Assembly: GCA_035771175.1 (NCBI GenBank)
Contig: CM069593.1
Location: forward strand, 41,663,741-41,727,740
Origin: Paratinospora sagittata
Lineage: Eukaryota > Streptophyta > Magnoliopsida > Ranunculales > Menispermaceae
Length of the DNA: 64,000 nucleotides
Direction of reading: 5' to 3'
The stretch's first letter is position 1. Each line of letters begins with the position of its first letter. Of this stretch, positions 1 to 13,500 are shown one piece after another. The notes under the pieces are model-generated. The model made no database searches and had not been told where the DNA came from. It worked only from the letters and a program-made list of their open reading frames with translations. The position numbers and the translations under genes were made by a program.

Positions 1-1
1 A

Positions 2-82
2 TTATTTGGAGAGAAACCGCCCATGGTGTCCAAGAAGGATGTCTTATTCACCCCGATCAACTCCAATCTGGATCACTCTCAG
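2..82 (+). CDS. IGHMBP2: Helicase exon with Q-motif region (5' edge cut by window)
   Basis: 27 codons, in frame from base 2, ending with the residues LDHSQ just before the donor GT at 83-84. HSQ precedes KDAI in the next exon; this is the Q-motif that contacts adenine in SF1B helicases. The true exon start lies outside the window. Confidence 0.88.
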
Positions 83-3000
83 GTGACAGAGATCTTTATT
101 TTCAGTACTAATACTTCTTTTTACATTGGATGCATTACCATTGCCCTTAAGACAGTGTAGTTCTTTACTGAATTATTATTAAAATTCATGACTCAAATCG
201 AGCTGTTTACATTTTGCTGGGCAGACTACATATATTTGGCCATTCTACTTTATTTATTGTTTTAAAAGAAACTATAAGATGTTATATATGTATGAATCTG
301 TATGTAAATAAGCTATACAAAAGGTGGTCCCTAACTTGAACCACAACACAAATCAATCTACACAAAATTGCCCCAGCCTCTAAGCCATTCGCTTAGAGCA
401 AACCCATTACACAACTTGCTATTTGCTACCCAAAAGGAAGCAAGGAGATGAGACTGCTCCCATACCTTATTCGATGGAAACAATACACATCGAACACCCT
501 CCTATTCCTTTCTTTCCATAAGGACCATAACACCGCAAAGCACACAACCTTTTAATGGTCCCTCCATAAGGAAGGAATATTTTCCATAAAGGAAAAAATA
601 TTATGGCGTGGCCCACATCACCCACACCGGTCATGACCGGGAAATGAGCGCACCACCTACTCCAAACCTCCCTGGAATAGGGACAACGCCAACATAAGTG
701 TCCAACGGATTCCTCATCCCGTCGGCACGCCATTCTACTTTATCTTTTGTCATGTTTTCTACTTTCTTTTAAGAGTAAACTAGTTGCTATCTTTTGGTAG
801 GAAGAATGTTTTATGTCACTCTATGCTAAGCATAAATCCAAGTACTCTACAGATAACATCCACATATTTTGTTTTCCTGCTTCATCTATGCCCTTTGGAT
901 ATTTCCCCACTGGTTCATATATTGCCTATTCATTCATACCCTTGTGCTAGGGGTGTTCATGGGTTGGGGCCAAAACCTAACCCAACCCAAACAGTTCAGG
1001 TTGGTAAATTTGAAATCCAACCCAACCCAATCTATCTTCCAACCCAATCCAACCCAAACAGTTCGGGTTCAGTTTGGGTTGGGTCGGTTTGATCGGGTTG
1101 GACTTAAGCCTCATATTTGACATATAATTTATTAATATAAGAACTTTAATTATTCATTTATCGTTTAGATTTGCTAGTAATTTTTTTCCACTATTATTTT
1201 GCTATGAATAGTCTATTAATAGTACATATTAGTAGATAGTAATAATAATTTGCAAAATAGCAGTGCATTGACTGAGATTATATATATTAATAGTATAGTA
1301 ACTCTATGATATGTATATAGATATATATATTATGGTATAAACTAAATTAGATAATATTAGATAAGAATCATAAGATACATATAAATCTTAAAAAAATAAC
1401 GCCTAGGGGGATATTTTAGGGTTTCAACACTTACTTCGGTTCAGGTTGGTTTAATCGGGCTTTTAGTGGTTCAATACGTGACCCAACCCAAACTGATCGG
1501 GTTGGGTATTTTAGAACCCAACCCAACCCAAACAACCTATTTAACCCAACGTAAACCAATCCAAATGGTTCGGTTTGGTCGGGTTGATGAACACTCCTAT
1601 CTTGTGCAACAAAGTAGGCAATGCAGAACATGCAGTTCTTTCCCATGAAAGGATAATGTTGTATAAAAATTTACATATGTCTTTAATTGTGGTCTAGCTT
1701 TGGCGGAAGAAAGTTAAAGATGAGTGCAACTCCACTCAATAAAGACTTTACCAACTACACGGGTGTTGGTTAAATGAGTCCATTTCTTCCACTCCACTCA
1801 ATCAATTCTAAGTCTTATGTTACGAGTAGGGTTACGTTTGCTTTAATTATGTTGATCCTTATTAGCTGAGGTCTTCCTTTGCCTCTATCATTATTTTTAA
1901 TTGTCAATGGGTCACTCTTCTTAACTAACATACCTAATGGTCTTTATTGTATTGTATGCGTCTACGCTATATTAATTAGGTTTCTCTTTATCTTTGATTA
2001 GGGCTACTCCTACTATTTTTTGTATATGTTCATTTTTTATTTTATCGTTTAATGTTTATTATATAAAATGTTCATTTATAATTTTATCTCTTCATGTTTT
2101 ACCATCCAAACATTCTCATTGCCCTTAGTTTGTTATTGTGTTGTTCTTTTAATACTAGCATGTCTGTCATAATAATGGTTTTAAAAAAAAAATAAATTCT
2201 TTTTTACTTAAATGAGATGATTGAATCATATAATACTTTAGAAACATTCTTCCATATTACCCATTCTACTTTAATTTTAGGGCTCACATCATATCATACT
2301 TCTCTTTCCTTATTAATAATTGAGCTCAAATTCTTAAAGTTTTCACCTCTTAGTATGTCTTAGCTTTCAATCTCCATCTTGGCATCATCTCTCCATTTGT
2401 ATTAGTACTTCCACTAAAATTACATTGAATGTATTTAAAGTTAGTAGGATTAAAATTGAATATATTGACTGGAGCACAAGCATGAAGAAATGTGAAAATT
2501 TACTTTTATTGTTAATCTACGTAATGTTTGGCCATTCATTTCTTGTCAAAAAAAAAAAGAAAAAAGAAAAGAAAAAGAACAAAACAAAAAACATGACGGT
2601 TGACCATACTACCAAAGGCTTGAAGCGATATTGATATTGATCTTTTCAGTGGATAAGCATATGGTAAAAGTCAATGAAATATTTTCTACAAGGTCTCTCA
2701 TCTCAGACTTTAATTTTTTGTTGTCATTCACTCAAGTAGCATACTATGGTTAGTGTTAAATACTAATAAAAGACACAAAGATATAACGTGGTTCGGCTCC
2801 AAGGCCTACGTCCACGGGAGAAGAGAGAAAATATTTTCTTATTCTTGATGATGTTTTAATGGAGGGACACCATATATATAGACATACAGAGCTATGCACA
2901 CATATAGCTATAATTACAATTTTAGTAACCGCTAAATAAAACGACTACTAAAATTATCATCTTTCCTTAAAGGAAATAAACCTTAAAGGAAATAAATTCC

Positions 3001-6000
3001 ACAGATTTTGCTCTTCTCCACAACACTCCCCCTCAAGCTGGTGAATAAAGGTTTACCATTCCCAACTTGGACACATTTGCTTGAAATGCAGTATGGTTTA
3101 ACCTTTTAGTGAGCACATCGGCGAGCTGATTATTGGTAGACACATATGGAGTACAGATCAACCCACTATCAAGCTTCTCTTTCATAAAGTGTCTATCAAT
3201 CTCTATATGCTTGGTTCGATCATGTTGAACTGGGTTATGGACAATGCTAATTGCAGATTTATTGTCACAATAGAGTCTCATAGGGCCATCCCAGTGTATC
3301 TTCAAATCTGTCAAAATTATCTGCAACCATAATAGCTCACAAACCCCTTGTGCCATTGCTCGGAATTCTGCTTCAGCACTAGATCTGGCCACTACATTCT
3401 ACTTTTTACTTCGCCATGTCACCAAATTCCCACCAAGAAACGTACAATATCCAGTAGTTGATCTTCTGTCAACTACTGAACCAGCATAGTCTGAATCAGT
3501 ATATGCTTCAAGAACCATTCCTGTGTGTCGTTTAAATAAGATGCCCTATCCTGGAGTCCCTTTAAGATACTGTAAAACGCGATTAGCTGCTTGCAAATGA
3601 ATATCTTTAGGATTGTGCATGAACTGACTTATTACACTCACTGCATATGCAATATCAGGTCTTGTGTGAGAGAGATAGATGAGTCTTCCTACTAGTCTTT
3701 GATACATCTCCTTATTAACAATCAGCGCTTCTTCAACTTCTCCAAGCTTGTGATTAAGATCAATAGGAGTATTCATCGGTTTGCATGCTAGCTTCCCTGT
3801 TTCTTTAAGAAGGTCTGTAATGTACTTCTGTTGAGAGATAAAGATTCCCTGTTTAGAGTGTGCCACTTCAATCCCTAGGAAGTATTTCAATCTCCCTAGT
3901 TCCTTGATCTCAAATTCCTCGGTCAAACACCGCTTCAAATTTTGTCTCTCGTTCTCATTGTTTCCTGTCATGATGATGTCATCAACATACACTAATAGAG
4001 CTGTAACTTCCCCCGAAGTCGAGTGCTTAATAAACAGAGTGTGATCTCCTTGGCTTTGTTTATATCCCATATTTGTCATTACTTTGGCAAACCGACCAAA
4101 CCATGCCCTCGAAGATTGTTTAAGTCCATACAGGGTCTTTTTCAATTTACACACTTTATCAGTGGTGCCAAATCCTGGAGGCACTTCCATATAGATTTCT
4201 TCTTCTAAATCCCCATGTAAAAATGCATTCTTTACATCAAATTGTTGCAGTTCCCAGTCATAATTAGCTGCCAATGACAAAAGAAGTCTCATAGTATTCA
4301 TTTTTGCAACCGGAGCAAATGTCTCTTGATAGTCCACGCCATATGCCTGAGTATATCCTTTGGCTACGAATCTTGCCTTGTAGCGCTTTAAGGACCCATC
4401 TGCTTTGTATTTTACTGTATAAACCCATTTGCATCCCACAGGTTTCTTTCCTGCAGGCAAGTCTACCAACTCCCATGTTGTATTTTTCTCCAGGGATTCC
4501 ATTTCCACATTCATAGCTTGTTTTCAATTTGTATTAGATAAAGCCTCGGATAATAATGTAGGAGTCTGGATGTTGTTCAGGTTGGTAAGGAAACTTTTAT
4601 GGGTTGGCGAGAACTTCTCGAAGGATACAACATGAGATAGTGGATACAAGGGATGTTTAGTGCATTCCCTTGTGCCCTTTCTAATGGCAATGAGAAGATC
4701 ATTGTCAGGTTCAGAGGCTAAAAGATCATTGTTAGTTTCAAGAACTAATGAAATTTGTAAGGAGGGTTCAAGATTTGTTACCTCATTTTCAGGGATTGGT
4801 TTAGATTCTTGAACTTGCATCGGTTCAGGAGCTGCAGCTTTCTCCCTGGAGTACATTTGTCTAGTCATCCGATCCTTAGGTTCGTCATTGGGTACAGAGG
4901 GTGTAGGAGATTCGGGTTTGGTTTGTTGGAGGTTAACGGGGCCAAAAAGATCAAAAGGGTTATCAAGGGAGTTCCGATCCTTATCTTCCATGATGACATT
5001 CTCCCCCGGAAGAGGAGGAGCGGAAAAATAGGGCTCAGGTTCACAGAAAGTGACATCGGCAGAGACAAAGAATTTCTTTGATGGCGGATGATAGCATTTA
5101 TATCCCTTTTGAGTGGAAGAGTATCCGACAAAAACACATTTAAGAGCTCTCGGGTCCAACTTTCCCCTGTTGGGTTGGTGAGCATGGACAAATGAAACAC
5201 ACCCAAATATTTTAGGTATAAGATTATTGGAGATTTTAAGCTTAGGATAAAATTGACGTAGCTTTTCCATAGGACTTTTGAAATCAAGGGTCCGGGATGG
5301 TAGGCGGTTAATAAGGTGTGTTGCAGTAAGGAAAACTTCCCCCCAATAGGACTTAGGCATATTATTTTGAAATAAAAATGCTCGGGTTGTATCAAGCAAG
5401 TGGCTGTTTTTTCTTTCAGCAACTCCGTTTTGTTGTCGAGTATGAACACAAGATGATTCATGAAGGATCCCCTCGTTTTGGAAGTAATTGGTCAATGTTT
5501 GATTAAAATAGTCTCTAGCATTGTCAGATCGAAATCTCTTGATTTTAGCACCAAATTGGGTATGTATCACGTTATGGAAGGTAGGGAGAATAAAGCTCAC
5601 ATCGGATTTTTGTTTTAATATGAATATCCACGAGACTGTAGTACAATCATCAATGAATGACACAAACCATCGCGCTCCAGAAACATTAGGTATTGGAGAG
5701 GGACCCCAAATATCACTATGAATGAGATCAAAAGGATCTGAACTTCTTTCATTACTAAGTGGAAAAGATATACGTTTGTGTTTCGCAAGTTCACACACTT
5801 CACAATGAAAATCTTTAACATTGAGAGACTTAAACAAAAAAGGAAACATGATTTTAAGGGTTCGAAAAGAAGGATGGCCAAGGCGGCGATGATGGAGCCA
5901 TAACTTTTCTTTATTGGAAAATTTGTGCTTGGAGAGAAATGAAGTGGTACTCTTGCTAGGATGTACTGGTGTCTCAAGGTAATACAACCCATCCTGTTCC

Positions 6001-9000
6001 TTAGCATGTCCAATCATCGTCCCCAAGTCCTGGTCTTGAAATGCACAGTAAGTAGGGAAGAAGGTTACATTACAACTCAGATCATGGGTCAGTTTTTTAA
6101 TAGAGATAAGATTAGTAGATAGTTTAGGAACATGAAGAACATTTCTGAGTGTAAGGGTGGGGCTGATGTGAACATCACCTATACCAGCAACTGTGGTTAA
6201 GGATCCATCAACTGTGGCTATTTTTCGACTACTAGGACATGGGTTGTAGGTATGAAATATATTGGGGGAATTGGTCATGTGATCAGTAGCACCAGAATCT
6301 ATAATCCAAGAGTTAGCAAAAAACTTATCCGAGACGTTAAATCCAATAGAAATTGGAAAGTTACCTAAATGGGCCAATGAACATGTACCTGAGGGTTTGT
6401 CCAGTGTGCCAAGCAAATATTTCAATCTTTCAATGTCGTCTTGGCGGAAGTAACCAACATTTTTCTTTTTCCTTTTTTTTTTTTTTTTTTTTTTTTTATA
6501 GGTTACAAACTCAAAAAAGAAAAAAAAATAAAAATAAAAGAAGATTATAAGATGAAGACGAAGAAGGCGAACCAGGAGCTGCAGATGGCGATGGAGATTA
6601 GAGAGATGCAGTGATGTGCAAGAGAGATATGTGAGAGAGATGCGCGAGAGACTACGAAGATCAGTAGCAACGTCAAAGATCAGCAATGGTGGGTTCGAGC
6701 AGCGGCGACTGAAACACAGTAGCAATGGAGTCGAAGGCGTCGAAGACGATTAGGATATCGACAGTGCCGATGAGGAAGACTCCGTAGTCGATGGTGATAT
6801 AGTAGCAGTGATGAAGACGTACGCACCAATCAGCAACACGAATAATGGCGATGAAGGCCAACGAGGAAGGTTCCGGCAATGAAGGCCAAAATAAAACAAT
6901 TTCGACGATGACGGTCGGAAGAAAAGAAAAATTTCTGAGTTGTAGGAGCTTAAATCTCTGATACCATGTTAAATACTAATAAAAGACACAAAGATGTAAC
7001 GTGGTTCGGCTCCAAGGCCTACGTCCACGGGAGAAGAGAGGAAATATTTTCTTATTCTTGATGATGTCTTAATGGAGGGACACCATATATATAGACATAC
7101 AGGGCTATGCACACATATAGCTATAATTACAATTTTAGTAACTGCTAAATAAAACGACTACTAAAATTATCATCTTTCCTTAAAGGAAATAAACGTTAAA
7201 GGAAATAAATCCTTAAAAGGAAATAAATCCTACAAATTTTGCTCTTCTCCACAACAGTTAGGAAGTAGGAATTTGAATCACTTTGAAGCTTTTGTTTATT
7301 GACCACATCTTCCAGTATAATTATTCCTTTGCAAACATTTTGTTGGTACTTTGTAGCTACTATGAACTGTATGTCTCTATACATTTACTGTAGTTTGTAA
7401 GATTTTGTAGGCGCATTTGGCCAGTGGTCGTCCCTTCCTTTTTTTACTCTTTATGACACAAATGCTTTACTTTATTGTCAAGTAAACAATTTTTTTTGGC
7501 CCATCTGGTTTAGCCTGCCATGTAAGATCAGCTTGTTTTGTTGTATATACCATGGCTTTTTATAGTGTAGTTCAAGTTATCTCTGCAATTAGAAACACCT
7601 AGTCATAAACACCAGGACCAGGTTCTCAAGTTCCACTTATCAAATTGTCCATTGTAGGGTATTCAAAAATCTCACAAACTCACTGGTTCATTTTCATCAA
7701 GTGATTTAGGTATTGTTGCTAAAACTTCAATGAATAACATGCCCTACTAGCATATTTGAATTTGTCAAATCTCTTATTGCATTTACTTTATACCCACATC
7801 CATTAACTTTTCTCCACAATTTTTGCTACTTTTAAGCAATGAACATAACTTTCACACACTTGTCAATAGAAATTTTTGTAATTTTATATTTGATAGGCTT
7901 GAGCTACATGCTTTTTGTGCCAAAGTTGAAGGAATGCAAAAATTAACCTCAAGTTCAAAGGAGACCTGAGGTAAAAGTATAGTATTGAAATATTGTCATG
8001 TTAGTGAATATTAGAAATTGAAGCAGGTTGTGGTGACTAATCCTATAGTGAAATTACTTCCCTTTCATTTCTTGTCTTTTTTACGACAATGTTGTTTGTA
8101 TGAATTACCCCTTTCAATTAGTTCCGACATTTCTTCTCTAAATGAAGATGGAAAATTTTAGCTTTGAGCAAATAATGTTACTTAATCTCAGAATTTTCTT
8201 TTCTTATAATTTGTCCCATTTATCCTATCCCAGTATCTTTACTCTTTTGTTCATCTGGGGTCAAAAGCTACCGCAATTTTTTTTTTTTTTTCCTTTTCAT
8301 TTTATCTTGACTTTTTGTTTTGATTATGATCTTGATGGTTGGAAAATCTGATCAAACATGATTGGTGTTGTATTTTTTTGGTGGCAAATATGTGAGCCAC
8401 CTTCTTTAGTGAATTATTAATGCTAAATTGCTGATTAAGTCTCTGGTTATGTTATAGTGGCCTTTGCCTATTTGCATTTTTTTTTTCTAATACACTGATG
8501 CAAATTACCTTTTTCTTCTTTGCCCAGAAAGATGCCATTTCAAAGGCCCTTTCTTCCAAGAATGTATTCTTGCTGCATGGGCCTCCTGGAACTGGTAAAA
8601 CAACTACTGTAGTTGAAATTATCTTACAAGAAGTAAAATGTGGATCAAAGATCCTTGCTTGTGCTGCTTCGAATATTGCTGTTGACAACATTGTTGAGCG
8701 GCTTGTTCAACACAGGTATAGATGGTCTTAAAGTGTGACTTTTATGTAGTGTTTAGGATTTATTCTCTGGTAAGACTGGTATTTAAGTGCTATAACCTCG
8801 GTGCATTATTTTCATTCCTGTCAGTTTAGTCATGTAAAAGATCTTTTGAGGACGAAACATGTCTTCTTCTTCATTTTATTCTTCTAATTCTTCAAGAATA
8901 AGTTCTATTTGAATTTTAGTCTTATGAAGCCTTCCTGCTTGAATTTTTCCTTTCTATTCTGAATTAATTTTTCCTTTCTATTCTGAATTGTTTGATGTTC

Positions 9001-10486
9001 AATGCCATCATTTGTAGCCAAAAGTGATTTCCTATCTTATGTTAAGGGTATTGATCTTTTCTGGTTAACTTCACTTTAAAATGACCAATTTTTTTCCTTT
9101 CACTTTAATGGACGGGTGAGAAATATGATCTAAATGAAGTAAATAGGAGTGGGAGACTTATATTTATCTGAAAGAAGGAAAAAAATTGAAAGGATCTTTG
9201 GAATGGTACACTTGAAAGGCAAAGTTCAACAATGTCTAGTTGAGGTGAAATTGTTCTTGACAAAAGGATTCTTAAACTACATACATCATTAATTTGGTTA
9301 GTGGTTACAATCTATGTTACCTGGACTCGGGTATGGGTGTCGGATATGGGTACATATTTAGAGGTCCGACTTGTTCTTTTTCAAATTCTAGGATACGGGG
9401 ACTTGGCTATATTATATGTTGTTCTTTCTTTTTTTTCTTCTTTTTACTCATTTATTGTTCATTTTATTCTCCCACTTAAGTAAATTTCACCTATTAATCA
9501 TTATCTTCTTTCATGCTTTCTCTTTTAACTTTAGAGAATCTACATAGTAATATTCTAAAATCTAAAGTGTCGGACACATATCCCATACCAATGTCGTATC
9601 CTGAAGTATCGGACACGGGTACGTCGGGCTAAAGTGAAGAGTCCGGGTAACATAGGTTACAATCACTTGCTATAGAACTTGGAGCTTTTATTTTTTTATT
9701 ACATTGACTTTGTATTACAGGCTTTTTTTTAGCTAAACTGTTAGTTTATTATGCTCTGGTTTACAGTCAAATAAAAGTTGGTTGATTGACCTTAATTTTG
9801 TATGAAAAGTTGCACTATTTTTTTGGCATGAGAAGTCACACTATTTAAAACCGTTTATGTGATTAACATTTTTGACATTCATCTTAATCACCCATTTTGA
9901 CTTTCATCTAGCATTAGGTCTTAAATGCTATTTTGTTCATACTTTGTACCTTTTTTTGTAGAGTAAATTTGGTCAGATTGGGACACCCTGCAAGATTGCT
10001 ACCTCAAGTGTTGGAAAGCGCACTAGATGCAAAGGTATTCAGCACCTTGCTTCTGGATTTTTTTTTTTCTGATTTTTTTTTATTGGTAAGTTGGGGTATG
10101 AACCCATAACTTCACAGGTTGCATTGCATCCCACGTTACAAACCATTACCTATTTGTCATATGAAAGATTTTATCATTTTAATGTACTTGGTTTTGCTTT
10201 TATTTTCTATTACTTAAACCGGCGAAACAGATCTATTTTTGTCTTGCATGTGCATACATATGGGTTGCATTCTACCATATCAAGGTTCTCATAGTTAGTC
10301 TACAAATCAATTAATATGATTAGTTTGCTGTTTCTTTTCCTGCATTTTAATATACCGTTTAGAAATTATATATTGTAACTTCAGTCTATTCCTATGTCTG
10401 TGTATATGGTTCACACAAAAATCTGTAACATGCCTATCAGGCTATCCTTTATCATAATCTTTTTTTTTTTTAAAAGAAACTAAAGG

Positions 10487-10535
<49 letters not shown>

Positions 10536-13500
10536 AATGATGATTAAAAATCTGTACAGCACCTTTTCCACAAAACCGTGACCCTATACAGATACAATAT
10601 TTTCCCAACCCCTTAGCCAATCCCCTAAAGGGTAATCCTTAAACAAACTACTATTGGCAACCCAAAAAGAAGCTAGAAGGTGAGACTTCTCCCACACTGC
10701 AGTCATCGAGGAAAACTCATCGTGGAACACCTGTTTGTTCCGCTCGTTCCATACAAACCATAGTACTGCCATACACACCACCTTCCAATGATCTTTCTAT
10801 GAAGAATGAACCCTGTCCAATAAGGGAAAGATGTTTACAAACTCTTCCAACTCAACCTCTCCATACGTGATAGAGAAGTGAACACACCAAACCTCCTTGG
10901 CGAATGGGCATCCCCACCATATATGACACACAAACTCCAGATCATGTCTACACAAGTAACACCAAAATGGGGATAAGCACATGTATGGATACCTTTTTTG
11001 CATCTTATCCCCCATATTCATCTTCCCATGGGAAGCAATCCACCCCAAGAATTTAACCTTCGATGGTATTGGAACTTTCCATAAATTGTGATAAGGGAAA
11101 GAAGGAACATGAGACTGGGTAAGGATTTTTGAGTAAAAGAGTTTTGTGGAGAACAATCCGGATGAATCCCAAGGCTAGGAAACTCTATCATCATCCCCAG
11201 ATAGATGGCAACCCCAACATCCCGAGTAAAGACAATACGCTATCCTCCTCCCATGGGGCATTCCTCCCTAAATGTAAATCCCAGGACAATTGTGCACCCT
11301 CCATGTTTCGCACAAAATCAATAACAGGTTTCTTATGTGATGAGGAACGTCAATAAAGGTTTGGAAACAGGGATTGAAAAGTGTCATTACCACACCATAA
11401 ATCCTCCCAAAAGCGTATCAAGTCACCCTTCCCTAATTTAAGTCTAATCATTGGTAAAAAAATGGGATACACTGATGAGATAAACTTCCAAGGACTCCTA
11501 AAGGTGGCTCTAGCAACTAACCCAACAACCCTTTGGTTGTCATGAAGGCCATGCTTGCTACAAATGACCTTTCTCCACAATTGATCCTTTTCACATGAAA
11601 ATCTCCATAACCATTTATCAATCAATGCCTTGTTTCTACTAGAAATATTTCCTACACCCAATCCACCCTACTGAATACCCCGCTAAACAACTCTCCAAGC
11701 AACAAGATGAGACCCATGTAACCTGTCTTCATTACCCCAAAGAAAATCCCTCATAAATTTCTCAATCTTATTTGCCACCTTCGCTGGAATCTTGAACACT
11801 GACAGGTAGTATGTGAGGAGAGTATCCAGTACTGACTTAATCAATGTAAGCCAGCCCCCCTTGAGAGGAAGCTTCTTTTCCATCCATCCAGCCTTCGCGG
11901 TACCTTATCCACTACTGGTTCCCAAAAATCCATTTTGGAGGGATTACCTCCTAATGGTATTCCTAGGTATTTCATAGGCCACGAGCAAGTAAAGTATCCA
12001 ACTTGATTTGCCATCCCCTCTAACCAATCTTGACCAACACTAATGTCGGCCAACTGACTTTTAGACATATTGATGGCCATGCCTGAAATCCAACAAAAAC
12101 ATTTAATCACCATGGATGCATTGCGAATACAACACTCATTTCCCTCCTGGAAGATTAGAGTATCATTAGCAAATTGTAAATGAGGAACTTCCACATGCTC
12201 CCTTACAAACGAGAACCCCTTAATCAAACTAGCTTCCCTTGCTTTATCCATCAATCTTCCCAACACGTCAACCACTAAAGTAAACAAGAAAGGGGAGTGC
12301 GGATCTCCCTGCCGAAGGCCTCTTTACCTCACAAACTTACCCCGAGTGTCACGCCCGGGTTGCACACAGTGCGTGATGAGTACCCCCGCAGGGCATACTC
12401 CAGCCATTATGGAACCATAATATTGTCCCATCCCAGTACACAGCCCGCCTACAACGTCTAGTACCCCCGGGATCATTTGTCCACACTATTAATCATGAAT
12501 AGTGTAGGGCCCCCCCAGATTCGAACTCATAACCTCCTTATAAGGTTTGATTTCGCAATCTGAGTAACCACTGAGGTAGGGGGCACTGTGTGCAACCCGG
12601 GGGTGACAAAAAGGCCTTATGTATACATAAGGCCTTGTGAAATACAGTGTAATACCCTGTATTTCACAAAAAAATAAAATAAATAATAATAATAATAATA
12701 ATTTTTTTAGGATAAAGCACATGCCTGGAAGTCCAGGCACATGGCACATGGCACATGACACATGACACATGCCTGGAAGTCCAGGCACATGTGCACATAG
12801 CACATGCCTGGAAGTCCAGACACATGCCCGGAAGTCCAGGCGCCAAAAACTCTATATAAACCAACCCTCCCCTCTTCATTTTTCACACCAAATTCACTCC
12901 AAATTGTGATTTTTCCTCCTCTTTTCACTCATATTGAGTTTTTAGTCTTTTGAGACTCTCTGTCCGAGACTCTTAGTGTAGTACGACGAAGTTCTGTCCG
13001 GAGAAAAACGCCAGATCTGAAAAAGAAGTTCTTATCTGAAGGTGGGGAACGAAACATAGGTTTGCGTGTTTTATAACTTTTATTAAAGTTTACATTCAAT
13101 TATTATTATGTCTACTGTTCATTTACACTGCATTATGTCATATAATGTTTATACTGTCGTACTTATGCTTGTACACTTGGAATTCACGTATTATACTGGT
13201 ATAATGCCGGATTTGTGGTCAATCTGACTCAACTAGGCTCGGTTTTGTCCTCAGTAACTTTAAATAGTGAACGGGAGGCAGCGGGTTGCTCTAGGCGATT
13301 GGTTATTTAAGCAGATCTAGTGTCTCACCTCTCAACTGGGGACTGATCTAGTTGGTCTTATTGAAAGCTATCAGCTTATACGTGTAATACTGAATGTCGT
13401 AACCTTGCACGTCGTGATACCGACCCTGATAAGGATCACCAAATGTTGCCAAAGTCAGTCTAAATGTCAAGAAAAGACCAGACCAGTAGACTAGACCAGT

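Larger units (their letters stand above)
2754..7256 (-). mobile_element. Copia LTR retrotransposon, copy 1, gag deleted
   Basis: Two LTRs start TGTTAAATACT and end CCACAACA, flanked by the 5-bp target duplication GTTAG (2749-2753 and 7257-7261). The element runs on the minus strand: the primer-binding site lies inside the right LTR at 6956-6966 and a purine tract (CTTGAGGGGGAG on the minus strand) lies inside the left LTR. Pol is present with stops. The gag region present in the related copy at 21285-26986 is missing, so this copy could move only with gag supplied in trans. Confidence 0.92.

Noticed and set aside
784..1120. Two plus-strand open frames of 83-102 codons
   Set aside because: They are made by AACCCAACCC runs in the hAT-like MITE arm (Pro/Asn/Gln repeats) and match no protein type.
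6480..6725. N-terminal extension of the Copia copy 1 frame with Leu/Phe/Lys runs
   Set aside because: This is leader DNA and a homopolymer tract read in frame with pol after the gag deletion; the corresponding region in copy 2 is non-coding leader before gag.
10091..10294. 67-codon frame after the helicase exon at 9962
   Set aside because: Lies in the intron with no splice or domain support.
12347..12608. Stand-alone MITE at the solo LTR start
   Set aside because: The arms are good, but the only matching target duplication (CCGAG) brackets the whole 12347-14174 segment, so I kept it as part of the LTR and listed the puzzle as a finding.
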